The translations under genes were made by a program, and so were the position numbers. A stretch of 10,810 nt of DNA from Comamonadaceae bacterium (lineage in GTDB: Bacteria; Pseudomonadota; Gammaproteobacteria; Burkholderiales; Burkholderiaceae_C): the NCBI GenBank assembly GCA_947483455.1, contig CANKNK010000029.1:1-10810 (forward strand). The letters run 5' to 3'. The notes beneath the pieces are model-generated. The model saw only the letters and a program-made list of their open reading frames with translations. It ran no database searches and was not told the origin of the DNA. This document shows positions 1 through 6,502 of the stretch, piece after piece (positions within the stretch are counted from its first letter, which is position 1; every line of letters begins with the position of its first letter).

Positions 1-2
1 CC

Positions 3-878
3 ATCATCCGCAACCCTCAAGCCACCAGTGCCGACAGCGAGGCAGTGTTTTACTTCCCCGGTTGTGGCTCCGAGCGTTTGTTCAGCCAAGTCGGCTTGGC
101 CACGCAAGCCATGCTCTGGCATGCGGGAGTGCAAACCGTGTTGCCGCCAGGCTATTTGTGCTGCGGATACCCGCAGCGCGGCTCGGGTCAGCAAGACAAG
201 GCCGAGAAAATCATCACCGACAACCGGGTGTTGTTTCACCGCGTGGCCAATACCCTCAACTACCTGGACATCAAAACCGTGGTGGTCAGTTGCGGCACCT
301 GCTATGACCAACTGCAAGGCTACGAGTTCGACAAAATTTTCCCGGGTTGCCGCATCATCGACATCCATGAATATTTGCTGGAAAAGGGCATCACCTTAGA
401 CCTGGCACATGCGACGAACGGGTCTGCCAGCAGCGCGGGCGCAGGCTACCTGTACCACGACCCCTGCCACAGCCCCATGAAGCTGCAAGACCCGATGAAA
501 ACCGTGAAGGCCTTAGTCGGTGAGACGGTGCTCAAAAGCGAGCGCTGCTGTGGCGAGTCCGGCACCCTGGGCGTTACCCGGCCTGATATTTCCACGCAAA
601 TCCGCTTTCGCAAGGAAGAGCAGTTGCGCCAGGGGGCGGACGATCTGGCCGCCCTCAAAGCGGATCGCGGGCTAGCCGCAGGTGGGCCGACCAAAATCCT
701 GACCAGTTGCCCTAGTTGTCTGCAAGGCCTGAGCCGCTATGGCAATGACCTGAACAACGGTTTGCTGGAGGCCGACTACATCGTCGTCGAGATGGCGCGC
801 CTGATCCTGGGTGAGCAATGGTTGCCCGCTTATGTGCAAAAGGCCAATGCCGGGGGCATAGAGCGGGTACTGGTGTAG
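3..878 (+). CDS. FAD-linked oxidoreductase, C-terminal CCG (Fe-S) domains, 5' partial
   Basis: This is the C-terminal part (291 codons) of a larger protein; the frame is open to the left edge and the GTG at 45 lies inside the gene, so no start is seen. Two CCG (cysteine-rich) domains are visible. Counting residues from the codon at 45, the first has C7 in FPGCG, C39-C40-G41 in LCCGYP and C83/C86 in SCGTC. The second has C141 in DPCH, C168-C169-G170 in CCGESG and C222/C225 in SCPSC. Such paired domains occur in heterodisulfide reductase subunit B, GlpC and LldE, and at the end of giant FAD/FMN-dependent lactate- or glycolate-oxidase-like proteins; they bind iron-sulfur centres and pass electrons. 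The wording of the motifs and the following DUF971-ubiE order suggest the approximately 1,300-residue Burkholderiales protein of the DUF3683 type, but the FAD part is outside the window. Substrate unknown. A separate LldE/GlpC-like subunit is the alternative. Confidence 0.8.
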   Translation: MIRNPQATSADSEAVFYFPGCGSERLFSQVGLATQAMLWHAGVQTVLPPGYLCCGYPQRGSGQQDKAEKIITDNRVLFHRVANTLNYLDIKTVVVSCGTCYDQLQGYEFDKIFPGCRIIDIHEYLLEKGITLDLAHATNGSASSAGAGYLYHDPCHSPMKLQDPMKTVKALVGETVLKSERCCGESGTLGVTRPDISTQIRFRKEEQLRQGADDLAALKADRGLAAGGPTKILTSCPSCLQGLSRYGNDLNNGLLEADYIVVEMARLILGEQWLPAYVQKANAGGIERVLV

Positions 879-946
879 GCGGTTACAGTTGCAGATGCGC
901 CGGACCTGTACCGGGCGAGCAGACACATCATCGAATCTTTAACGCT

Positions 947-1360
947 ATGGCCGGCCTGAGCAAACATTCCCCCACCCCCCAAGACCTGACGGTACATAGC
1001 CAGTCGCGCGTCTTGCAAATCCGTTTTTCAGATGGCGCTGACTTTCGCCTGCCTTTTGAGCTGATGCGCGTGTACTCCCCCTCTGCCGAAGTGCAGGGCC
1101 ATGGGCCGGGGCAGGAAGTGCTGCAAACCGGCAAGCGTCTGGTGGATCTCGAGGCCTTGGACCCGGTGGGCAACTACGCGGTGCAACCGCGCTTTTCTGA
1201 TGGCCATGACACCGGCATTTTTTCCTGGGACTATTTGTATTTTCTGGGCGCTGAGCAAGATCGTTTGTGGCGCGATTATGAAAAGCGTTTGCAAGAAGCT
1301 GGGCGCGAACGCGATGCACCGATGCCAGTGGCTGCCGCCCATGGCTGCGCTAGCCATTGA
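947..1360 (+). CDS. DUF971 family protein (gamma-butyrobetaine hydroxylase-like N-terminal domain)
   Basis: A 137-residue protein with the complete DUF971 domain: a beta strand followed by [19 protein letters not shown] (residues 35-53) and the hallmark run around residues 75-98 with [19 protein letters not shown] followed by DYL. The charged C-terminus (residues 105-122) looks helical. The same domain is found at the N-terminus of gamma-butyrobetaine hydroxylases and in the plant Fe-S carrier HCF101, where it has been linked to iron-sulfur protein biology; the role of the free-standing bacterial protein is not settled. ATG at 947 was chosen because the domain begins about 20 residues later and the in-frame upstream extension (back to 818) overlaps the preceding gene in another frame. 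No good ribosome binding site is seen before it. It lies 68 bp after the oxidoreductase and 14 bp before ubiE, probably co-transcribed. Confidence 0.88.
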   Translation: MAGLSKHSPTPQDLTVHSQSRVLQIRFSDGADFRLPFELMRVYSPSAEVQGHGPGQEVLQTGKRLVDLEALDPVGNYAVQPRFSDGHDTGIFSWDYLYFLGAEQDRLWRDYEKRLQEAGRERDAPMPVAAAHGCASH

Positions 1361-1374
1361 AGAGAGTTAAGCAG

Positions 1375-2106
1375 ATGAGCACCACGCATTTTGGATTTCA
1401 GTCGGTGGACGAGGCGGAAAAAGCGCGCCGGGTACGCGGCGTGTTTGATTCGGTAGCCTCCAAGTACGACGTGATGAACGATTTGATGTCCGGCGGTCTG
1501 CACCGTGCTTGGAAGGCCTACACCGTGCTGGTGGCGAACCTGCAGGAGGGCGATAAAGCCCTGGACATTGCGGGCGGCACCGGCGACTTGGCGCTGGCCT
1601 TTGCCGGCAAAGTCGGTAAGCGCGGGCAAGTAGTGCATACCGATATCAACCACGCCATGCTCAGCACCGGGCGCAACCGCCTGCTCGACGCCGGTGTGTT
1701 ATTGCCCACGGTGGTCTGCGATGCAGAGCGCCTGCCCTTTGCCGACGGCTATTTCGACCTGGTCAGCGTGGCCTTCGGCCTGCGCAATATGACGCACAAA
1801 GACCTGGCATTGGCCGAGATGTGCCGGGTGCTGCGCCCGGGTGGCAAGCTGCTGGTGCTGGAGTTTTCCAAGATAGCCCCGCCCCTGGAAAAGGCCTATG
1901 ACTGGTATTCGTTTAAGGTTTTACCCGTCTTAGGTAAGCTAGTGGCCGGTGATGACGCCAGCTACCGTTACCTGGCCGAGTCCATCCGCATGCATCCGGG
2001 CCAGGACGAACTCAAGGCCATGATGCACACCGGTGGTTTCGGCCATGTGGACTACCACAACCTGACCGGTGGCATAGCGGCATTGCATGTGGGAATCAAG
2101 TGCTAA
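1375..2106 (+). CDS. ubiE: Ubiquinone/menaquinone C-methyltransferase UbiE
   Basis: A 243-residue SAM-dependent methyltransferase, close to the usual 250 residues. It carries both UbiE family signatures: [16 protein letters not shown] at residues 31-46 and [15 protein letters not shown] at 151-165. The SAM-binding motif I reads LDIAGGTGD at 63-71, and [11 protein letters not shown] at 120-130 follows the acidic post-I region. In ubiquinone synthesis it methylates carbon 2 of 2-polyprenyl-6-methoxy-1,4-benzoquinol (in menaquinone producers, demethylmenaquinol). The start is ATG 1375, preceded by a purine-rich GAAGAGAG at 1359-1366; a TTG six codons upstream overlaps the DUF971 stop and is less likely. 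ubiJ and ubiB lie downstream, separated by the Tim44-like gene, which resembles the E. coli ubiE-ubiJ-ubiB operon with an insertion. Confidence 0.97.
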   Translation: MSTTHFGFQSVDEAEKARRVRGVFDSVASKYDVMNDLMSGGLHRAWKAYTVLVANLQEGDKALDIAGGTGDLALAFAGKVGKRGQVVHTDINHAMLSTGRNRLLDAGVLLPTVVCDAERLPFADGYFDLVSVAFGLRNMTHKDLALAEMCRVLRPGGKLLVLEFSKIAPPLEKAYDWYSFKVLPVLGKLVAGDDASYRYLAESIRMHPGQDELKAMMHTGGFGHVDYHNLTGGIAALHVGIKC

Positions 2107-2123
2107 TGAAGTGTTAATCGGCT

Positions 2124-2145
2124 GGCGCAGCGCTTGCAATGCGCC
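2124..2145. other. Small inverted repeat after ubiE
   Basis: GGCGCA (2124-2129) is complementary to TGCGCC (2140-2145) across a 10-nt loop, 17 nt after the ubiE stop. No T tract follows at once (the first T run is at 2180-2184), so it is not a classical intrinsic terminator; it may slow transcription or stabilise the ubiE 3' end. It overlaps the -35 part of the promoter suggested at 2134-2165. Confidence 0.3.
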
Positions 2146-2165
2146 GCCGGGGCCTCACTTATAAA
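2134..2165 (+). promoter_or_regulatory. Possible sigma-70 promoter for the Tim44-like gene
   Basis: TTGCAA at 2134-2139 (4 of 6 to TTGACA) is followed by an A/T-rich TTATAAA at 2159-2165, the most A/T-rich spot in the 99-bp gap between ubiE and the Tim44-like gene. The spacer is 19-20 bp, longer than ideal. A transcript would start near 2172, giving a leader of about 35 nt with AAGGG at 2195-2199 as ribosome binding site. This is sequence resemblance only. Confidence 0.3.
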
Positions 2166-2205
2166 GCCTTGGATAAATGGTTTTTCTAGTTTGTAAGGGT
2201 TCGAT

Positions 2206-3147
2206 ATGAAATGGTTGACTGCTTTTTTAGCGACTTTTATGTTGTTGTTCAGCTTACAGGCCGAGGCTGCGCGTCTGGGTGGTGGTAAATCGATGGGCCG
2301 CCAGTCAGGCAATGTGACCCAGCGTGAAAGTGCGCCCGCCGCGCCTTCGCAAGGTGTGGGTAATGCACCGGCCAAACCGGGACCCGCCGCTGCGGCGCCG
2401 GGTCGGCCCTGGGGCGCGATGCTGGGTGGTCTGGCCGCCGGCCTAGGCCTGGCTTGGTTGGCGCATTCCATGGGCATGGGCGAAGGCATGGGTCAGATAT
2501 TGCTCATCGTCGGTGCGCTCATGCTGGCCTTCATGGTGTTTCGCTATTTCATGCAAAGCCGCCGACCCCAAGGCGACCGCTATGCCTATGCCGCAGACTC
2601 GATGAACACGCAGCAGCGCGAAGCCTACCGGCCCGAAAACGTGGGCAACGATTCCTCGGCCCGGCCGTGGGAGCGCGAGCCGCAGGGCACCCATTTCCAG
2701 GGTGCGACGGCCAGAGGTGGTTCGATGATCGGCTCAGGGCTGGCGGGCTCGCAGGCATGGGGCGTACCTGCGGGCTTTGACAGCGAGGGCTTTGTTCGGG
2801 CTGCGAAGGCCAACTTCATTACCCTGCAAGCAGCCTGGGACAAGGCCGATATCAGCAGCCTGCGCGCCATGATGACCGACGGTATGCTCACCGAAATCCG
2901 CTCTCAGCTCTCCGAGCGAGAGGCCCATACCGGTGCCAAACCCAACCAGACCGAAGTCTTGTCCATTGACGCTCATTTGCTGGGAATTGAAGAGTTGGCC
3001 GATGAATACATGGCCAGCGTGGAGTTCACCGGCATGATTCGCGAAGAGCCAAGCGCTAGCCCCAGCCCCTTCCGCGAGGTTTGGAATATGACCAAACCCA
3101 AAACTGGCGGTGGTTGGCTGGTGGCCGGGGTGCAGGCCTTGCAATAG
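2206..3147 (+). CDS. Tim44-like domain protein, exported/membrane anchored
   Basis: A 313-residue protein with a clear export signal (MKW, hydrophobic core LTAFLATFMLLFSL, AEA-A cleavage site near residue 21). A low-complexity linker rich in Ala/Pro/Gly (about 42-68) follows, then two hydrophobic stretches: Gly/Ala-rich 70-88 and LLIVGALMLAFMVFRYFM at 99-116. A second linker (120-190) leads to a globular C-terminal domain (about 194-313) that resembles the bacterial Tim44-like/MBA1 fold, with the pattern FVRAAKANFITLQAAWDKAD near 196-215 and FREVWNMTKP near 289-298. In mitochondria the Tim44 domain binds membrane and the import motor; in bacteria its role is not established. The start is supported by AAGGG six bases before the ATG. 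The gene sits between ubiE and ubiJ, so a link to the membrane-associated ubiquinone complex is possible but is only inference. Confidence 0.85.
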   Translation: MKWLTAFLATFMLLFSLQAEAARLGGGKSMGRQSGNVTQRESAPAAPSQGVGNAPAKPGPAAAAPGRPWGAMLGGLAAGLGLAWLAHSMGMGEGMGQILLIVGALMLAFMVFRYFMQSRRPQGDRYAYAADSMNTQQREAYRPENVGNDSSARPWEREPQGTHFQGATARGGSMIGSGLAGSQAWGVPAGFDSEGFVRAAKANFITLQAAWDKADISSLRAMMTDGMLTEIRSQLSEREAHTGAKPNQTEVLSIDAHLLGIEELADEYMASVEFTGMIREEPSASPSPFREVWNMTKPKTGGGWLVAGVQALQ

Positions 3148-3209
3148 GCCTGTGCGGCGATTCCCCGCAATGGGAGTCGTCACAGTCACATCGGGAATAA
3201 TCGGGGACT

Positions 3210-3773
3210 ATGGCAACACAGTCCCCCTTTTCTTTTGCGCAAAACCTTTTGAGCAGTGTCCCCCCGGCTTGGACCCCTCCCGCGTGGGCGATTGACGAAT
3301 TACAAAGGCGCGTGGTTTTGCTCCTGAACCATGTGCTGATGCAAGAGCCCCAGGCTATGGCGCGCCTGGTGCAGCAGCAAGGGCGCTTGCTCAAAGTCCA
3401 ATGGATGCAGTGGCATCTGCAGCTGCGCATCAGCCCAGCGGGGCTGTTTGAGCATGTGCCTGCGGGCGTGGGCAGTGAAACGGTGGACTTGCAACTCACC
3501 TTGACAGCGGCCAACCCCTGGCAGGTCTTGCAGCCTTTGTTAGACGGTGGCAAGCCCGATGTCCAGGTGCAAGGCGATGTGCAACTGGCCGCAGACATCA
3601 ATTGGCTGATCGACCATGTGCGCTGGGACGTGGAAGCCGACCTGGCGCGCATCGTGGGTGATGTGCCGGCGCATGTGCTAGCCGACGGCGTACAGCGCAT
3701 GGTGCAGGCCTTGCGCCAGTTTGCTGGTAGCGTGCGCCGTCCGGGCAGCCCAACAGCCGAAAGCGCTGCATGA
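3210..3773 (+). CDS. ubiJ: Ubiquinone biosynthesis accessory factor UbiJ (SCP2 domain)
   Basis: A 187-residue protein, near the 201 residues of E. coli UbiJ. The N-terminal half (about 30-125) fits the small SCP2 lipid-binding fold, with alternating beta strands around [19 protein letters not shown] (61-79) and [17 protein letters not shown] (91-107). A strand with [20 protein letters not shown] (118-137) and the family-typical [18 protein letters not shown] (138-155) leads into a C-terminal helix (157-175). UbiJ binds hydrophobic ubiquinone intermediates and, with UbiK, organises the soluble Ubi complex in E. coli. Its stop codon overlaps the ubiB start in an ATGA, strong support for translational coupling. 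The ATG at 3210 has only a closely spaced GGGGA (3203-3207), with CGGGA further up at 3192-3196, so the start is slightly uncertain. Confidence 0.85.
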   Translation: MATQSPFSFAQNLLSSVPPAWTPPAWAIDELQRRVVLLLNHVLMQEPQAMARLVQQQGRLLKVQWMQWHLQLRISPAGLFEHVPAGVGSETVDLQLTLTAANPWQVLQPLLDGGKPDVQVQGDVQLAADINWLIDHVRWDVEADLARIVGDVPAHVLADGVQRMVQALRQFAGSVRRPGSPTAESAA

Positions 3774-5347
3774 CGCGCATTACACGGGGTTTGTTTATTG
3801 CCTATGTGGTATTTCGATTTGGGCTGGACGCCATCTTCTTTGAAAGTTTGGGTGCCAAGCGCTGGGCGCGTTGGTTGGCCAGCACATTGCGCCTGGGGCG
3901 CCGCTTAGAGGCCCCGCGCGGCGCGCGCTTGCGCATGGCCCTGGAACATCTGGGCCCCATATTCGTCAAGCTGGGCCAGGTGATTTCCACCCGGCGCGAC
4001 CTCTTGCCTTTGGATATTGCCGACGAGTTGGCCAAGTTGCAAGACCGGGTGCCGCCCTTTGACTCGGATATCGCGGTCGCAGCGATTGAAAAGTCATTGG
4101 GCAAACCGATTGCGGAACTCTTTGTGTCTTTCGAGCGTAAGCCCGTGGCCAGTGCCTCGATTGCGCAAGTGCATTTTGGCGTCATGCGCACACGCGAGGG
4201 GGGCGAGCGCGAAGTGGCGATCAAGGTGCTGCGTCCGGGCATGTTGGCGGCGATTGACCAGGACCTGGCGCTGATGCGCTGGATGGCCAACTTCATGGAG
4301 CGCTGGTCGCAAGATGGTCGACGCCTGAAGCCGCGCGAAGTGGTGGCCGAATTTGACAAATACCTCCACGACGAGCTGGACCTGATCCGCGAAGCCTCCA
4401 GCGCTGCACAACTGCGCCGCAATATGGACGGTCTGGGATTGGTTTTGATTCCTGAGATGTACTGGGACTTGTGTACCACCGACGTGCTGGTCATGGAGCG
4501 CATGCACGGCCTACCCATCAGTCAGGTGGACGCTTTGCGCGCGGCGGGCGTAGACATTCCCAAGCTGGCACGCGACGGTGTGACGCTGTTTTTCACGCAG
4601 GTGTTTCGCGATGGTTTTTTCCATGCCGATATGCACCCGGGCAACATCCAAGTCAGTGTGCAAGCGGCCACGCTAGGGCGCTATATATCCCTGGACTTTG
4701 GCATTGTTGGCTCGCTGACCGAAGTGGATAAAGAATACCTAGCGCAAAATTTTGCAGCTTTTTTCCGGCGCGATTACAAGCGCGTGGCGCAACTGCATAT
4801 CGAGTCGGGCTGGGTACCTGCGGCCACCCGCGTTGATGAGCTGGAAGCGGCGATACGCGCGGTGTGTGAACCCTACTTCGACCGACCCTTGAAAGAAATT
4901 TCCCTGGGTATGGTCTTGTTGCGCCTGTTTCAGACCTCACGCCGCTTCCATGTCGAAATCCAGCCGCAACTGGTCTTGCTGCAAAAAACCTTGCTCAATA
5001 TCGAGGGTTTGGGTCGCCAGCTCGACCCGGATTTGGACCTGTGGGCCACCGCCAAGCCATTTTTGGAAAAGTGGATGGGCGACCAAGTGGGGCCGCAAAA
5101 GCTGTGGGCTGAAGTCAAAAAACAGGCGCCGCTCTATGCCAAAGTCCTGCCGCAATTGCCAGTCCTACTGCACCAATACTTGCAACACAGGCCGCAGGAT
5201 GCGCTGCAACGTGATGTATTGGCCCGTTTGCTGGCGCAACAGCAGCGCACCCATAGCTTTTTACAGGCCGTGGTCTACGGCTTGGGCGGTTTTGTTCTGG
5301 GCGTGCTCTTGACGCTGGCCCTGGCGAAAGGGTATTTCTGGCACTAG
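3770..5347 (+). CDS. ubiB: Ubiquinone biosynthesis regulatory kinase-like protein UbiB
   Basis: A 525-residue member of the UbiB/COQ8/ADCK family (E. coli UbiB 546 residues). All diagnostic elements are present: the KxGQ motif KLGQ at 67-70, the Ala-rich loop [12 protein letters not shown] at 126-137 replacing the normal glycine loop, the lysine in VAIKVLRPG (K152), ELDLIREA at 202-209, the catalytic loop HADMHPGN at 285-292 and the metal-binding DFG at 309-311. The C-terminus carries a hydrophobic anchor (about 498-520). The family has ATPase activity needed for ubiquinone biosynthesis and for handling lipid intermediates; canonical protein kinase activity is not expected because of the Ala-rich loop and KxGQ. 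Its start codon overlaps the ubiJ stop. Confidence 0.97.
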   Translation: MTRITRGLFIAYVVFRFGLDAIFFESLGAKRWARWLASTLRLGRRLEAPRGARLRMALEHLGPIFVKLGQVISTRRDLLPLDIADELAKLQDRVPPFDSDIAVAAIEKSLGKPIAELFVSFERKPVASASIAQVHFGVMRTREGGEREVAIKVLRPGMLAAIDQDLALMRWMANFMERWSQDGRRLKPREVVAEFDKYLHDELDLIREASSAAQLRRNMDGLGLVLIPEMYWDLCTTDVLVMERMHGLPISQVDALRAAGVDIPKLARDGVTLFFTQVFRDGFFHADMHPGNIQVSVQAATLGRYISLDFGIVGSLTEVDKEYLAQNFAAFFRRDYKRVAQLHIESGWVPAATRVDELEAAIRAVCEPYFDRPLKEISLGMVLLRLFQTSRRFHVEIQPQLVLLQKTLLNIEGLGRQLDPDLDLWATAKPFLEKWMGDQVGPQKLWAEVKKQAPLYAKVLPQLPVLLHQYLQHRPQDALQRDVLARLLAQQQRTHSFLQAVVYGLGGFVLGVLLTLALAKGYFWH

Positions 5348-5353
5348 GCAAAC

Positions 5354-5359
5354 TATAAT
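5354..5359 (+). promoter_or_regulatory. Perfect TATAAT -10 element before fmdB
   Basis: TATAAT lies 38 bp before the fmdB start codon, just past the ubiB stop, and is nested in a small dyad CTAT-AATC-ATAG (5353-5364). A transcript would begin near 5366. No recognisable -35 box is seen at 16-18 bp upstream (GGTATT at 5331-5336), and the bases before it do not form an extended -10. It marks the likely start of an fmdB-DUF502-aspS transcript. Confidence 0.4.
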
Positions 5360-5362
5360 CAT

Positions 5363-5394
5363 AGGCTTTGCCACCCGCCCGCCAAAGGCTTTTT
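5363..5394 (+). other. Imperfect hairpin with T run covering the fmdB ribosome binding site
   Basis: AGGCTTTG (5363-5370) can pair with CAAAGGCT (5383-5390) with a single G-G mismatch, and five T follow (5390-5394). The 3' arm holds the AAAGG (5384-5388) that serves as Shine-Dalgarno sequence, nine bases before ATG 5398. It could act as a weak terminator for ubiB transcripts or hide the ribosome binding site in read-through RNA. A transcript started from the TATAAT element would lose the first few bases of the 5' arm. Confidence 0.35.
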
Positions 5395-5397
5395 GCT

Positions 5398-5769
5398 ATG
5401 CCTATTTACGCCTACAAGTGCAGCGCCTGCGGATTTGCCAAGGACGTTTTGCAGAAAATCTCCGATGCGCCTTTGAGCGATTGCCTCAGCTGCGGTCAGC
5501 CCGCGTTTGAAAAACAAGTCACTGCTGCTGGCTTTCAGCTGAAGGGCTCCGGTTGGTACGTCACCGATTTTCGGGATGGCAAGACGCAAGCGCCAGCCAG
5601 CGCGGAAGGCGCTGTTACCCCTAAATCCGAAAAGGGCGCTGACGCCGCGGCTACTTCCAGCGCTTCAGGCGCTGACGCTCCATCGACCGCGCCTGCCGCC
5701 GCAACCCCGGCGCCAGCAGCTTCAACAGCACCGGCCACCCCGAGCGCAGCACCAGCGGCGTCCACCTGA
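5398..5769 (+). CDS. FmdB family zinc ribbon protein with low-complexity tail
   Basis: A 123-residue protein. Residues 1-60 form the FmdB/CxxC-CxxC zinc ribbon: MPIYAYKCSACG with C8/C11 and CLSCG with C29/C32, then the family-typical FQLKGSGWYVTDF at 46-58. Residues 62-123 are an Ala/Pro/Ser/Thr tail with few charges, probably disordered. FmdB proteins are named after a putative regulator in the formamidase/acetamidase region of Methylophilus; their real function is not known. In Burkholderiales they commonly precede a DUF502 gene and aspS, as here. ATG 5398 has AAAGG at 5384-5388 and begins exactly at the conserved MPIYAY; the in-frame ATG ten codons earlier adds nothing conserved. Two short inverted repeats lie within the tail coding sequence. 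Confidence 0.9.
   Translation: MPIYAYKCSACGFAKDVLQKISDAPLSDCLSCGQPAFEKQVTAAGFQLKGSGWYVTDFRDGKTQAPASAEGAVTPKSEKGADAAATSSASGADAPSTAPAAATPAPAASTAPATPSAAPAAST
5598..5674. repeat. Pair of CAGCGC-N5-GCGCTG inverted repeats in the fmdB tail
   Basis: Two 17-bp units with the same six-base arms and different five-base loops lie exactly 60 bp apart: 5598-5614 (loop GGAAG) and 5658-5674 (loop TTCAG). The bases GGCGCTGACGC also recur as a direct repeat at 5635-5645 and 5668-5678. They keep frame and encode Ala/Ser/Gly-rich residues. Confidence 0.55.
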
Positions 5770-5807
5770 GCGCAACGCCCCGATCCCCTAGCCCCAAAGG
5801 TTATACC

Positions 5808-6461
5808 GTGCCATTTAAAAAATACCTGCTGACTGGACTCATGGTGTGGCTGCCGCTGGCCATCACCATTTGGGTGCTGCTGTGGATGATGAATGTGCTC
5901 GATGGATTGTTCGGCCAAATGCTCACAGCCCTGTCGGCGGTCAGCTCCGACCAGTCTGCTGCCTCGCTAGAGAAGCTGCGCCATATTCCCGGTCTGGGCG
6001 TGGTGCTGGTGCTGGGCTTTATGTTGCTCACCGGTGCCTTGGTGTCCAATGTGGCGGGCCGTTGGTGGCTCAAGCAGTGGAACCGGATGTTCACGCACAT
6101 TCCGGTCGTCAAGTCGATTTACAACAGCGTCAAGAAAGTGTCGGACACCTTGTTTTCCAGCAATGGCAATGCGTTTCGCACGGCTTTGCTGGTGCAGTTC
6201 CCGCGCCAAGGTAGCTGGACGATTGCTTTCCAAACCGGAGTTCCCGATGGCGAAGTAGCCAGCCATTTGCCTGGCGACCTGATCAGCGTGTATGTTCCCA
6301 CCACCCCCAACCCGACCGGCGGTTACTTTCTATTGCTGCCGCGCTCGGAGGTGATCGAGTTGGAAATGAGTGTGGACGAAGCACTTACCTATGTTATTTC
6401 GATGGGCGCGGTGTCGCCGACGGCACGCAGTCTGCCGCCGGACCACGGCCCTGCCACTTAA
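5808..6461 (+). CDS. DUF502 family membrane protein
   Basis: A 217-residue protein starting with GTG, supported by AAAGG at 5796-5800 with a seven-base spacer. Two transmembrane segments are evident: residues 7-29 ([19 protein letters not shown]) and 63-84 ([20 protein letters not shown]). The soluble remainder has family hallmarks: [20 protein letters not shown] at 97-116, [19 protein letters not shown] at 161-179 and [16 protein letters not shown] at 187-202. DUF502 covers bacterial proteins of unknown function and the plant COV1 (continuous vascular ring) proteins. The gene lies 38 bp after fmdB and 41 bp before aspS, almost certainly in the same operon. No enzymatic residues can be proposed. 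Confidence 0.9.
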   Translation: MPFKKYLLTGLMVWLPLAITIWVLLWMMNVLDGLFGQMLTALSAVSSDQSAASLEKLRHIPGLGVVLVLGFMLLTGALVSNVAGRWWLKQWNRMFTHIPVVKSIYNSVKKVSDTLFSSNGNAFRTALLVQFPRQGSWTIAFQTGVPDGEVASHLPGDLISVYVPTTPNPTGGYFLLLPRSEVIELEMSVDEALTYVISMGAVSPTARSLPPDHGPAT

Positions 6462-6502
6462 ACCCCTACCTCACTGCCCCGCAAGGGAATGGACAACACA
6501 CC

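Noticed and set aside
3056..3700. Minus-strand open frame of 214 codons opposite the Tim44-like gene end and ubiJ
   Set aside because: Cys/Thr/Ser-rich low-quality translation that spans two real genes on the other strand, without a ribosome binding site.
3802..4518. Long minus-strand open frame (238 codons) opposite ubiB
   Set aside because: Its translation is Arg/Ser-rich without any domain-like pattern, and the plus strand has a complete UbiB with all motifs; it is a by-product of G+C-rich third positions.
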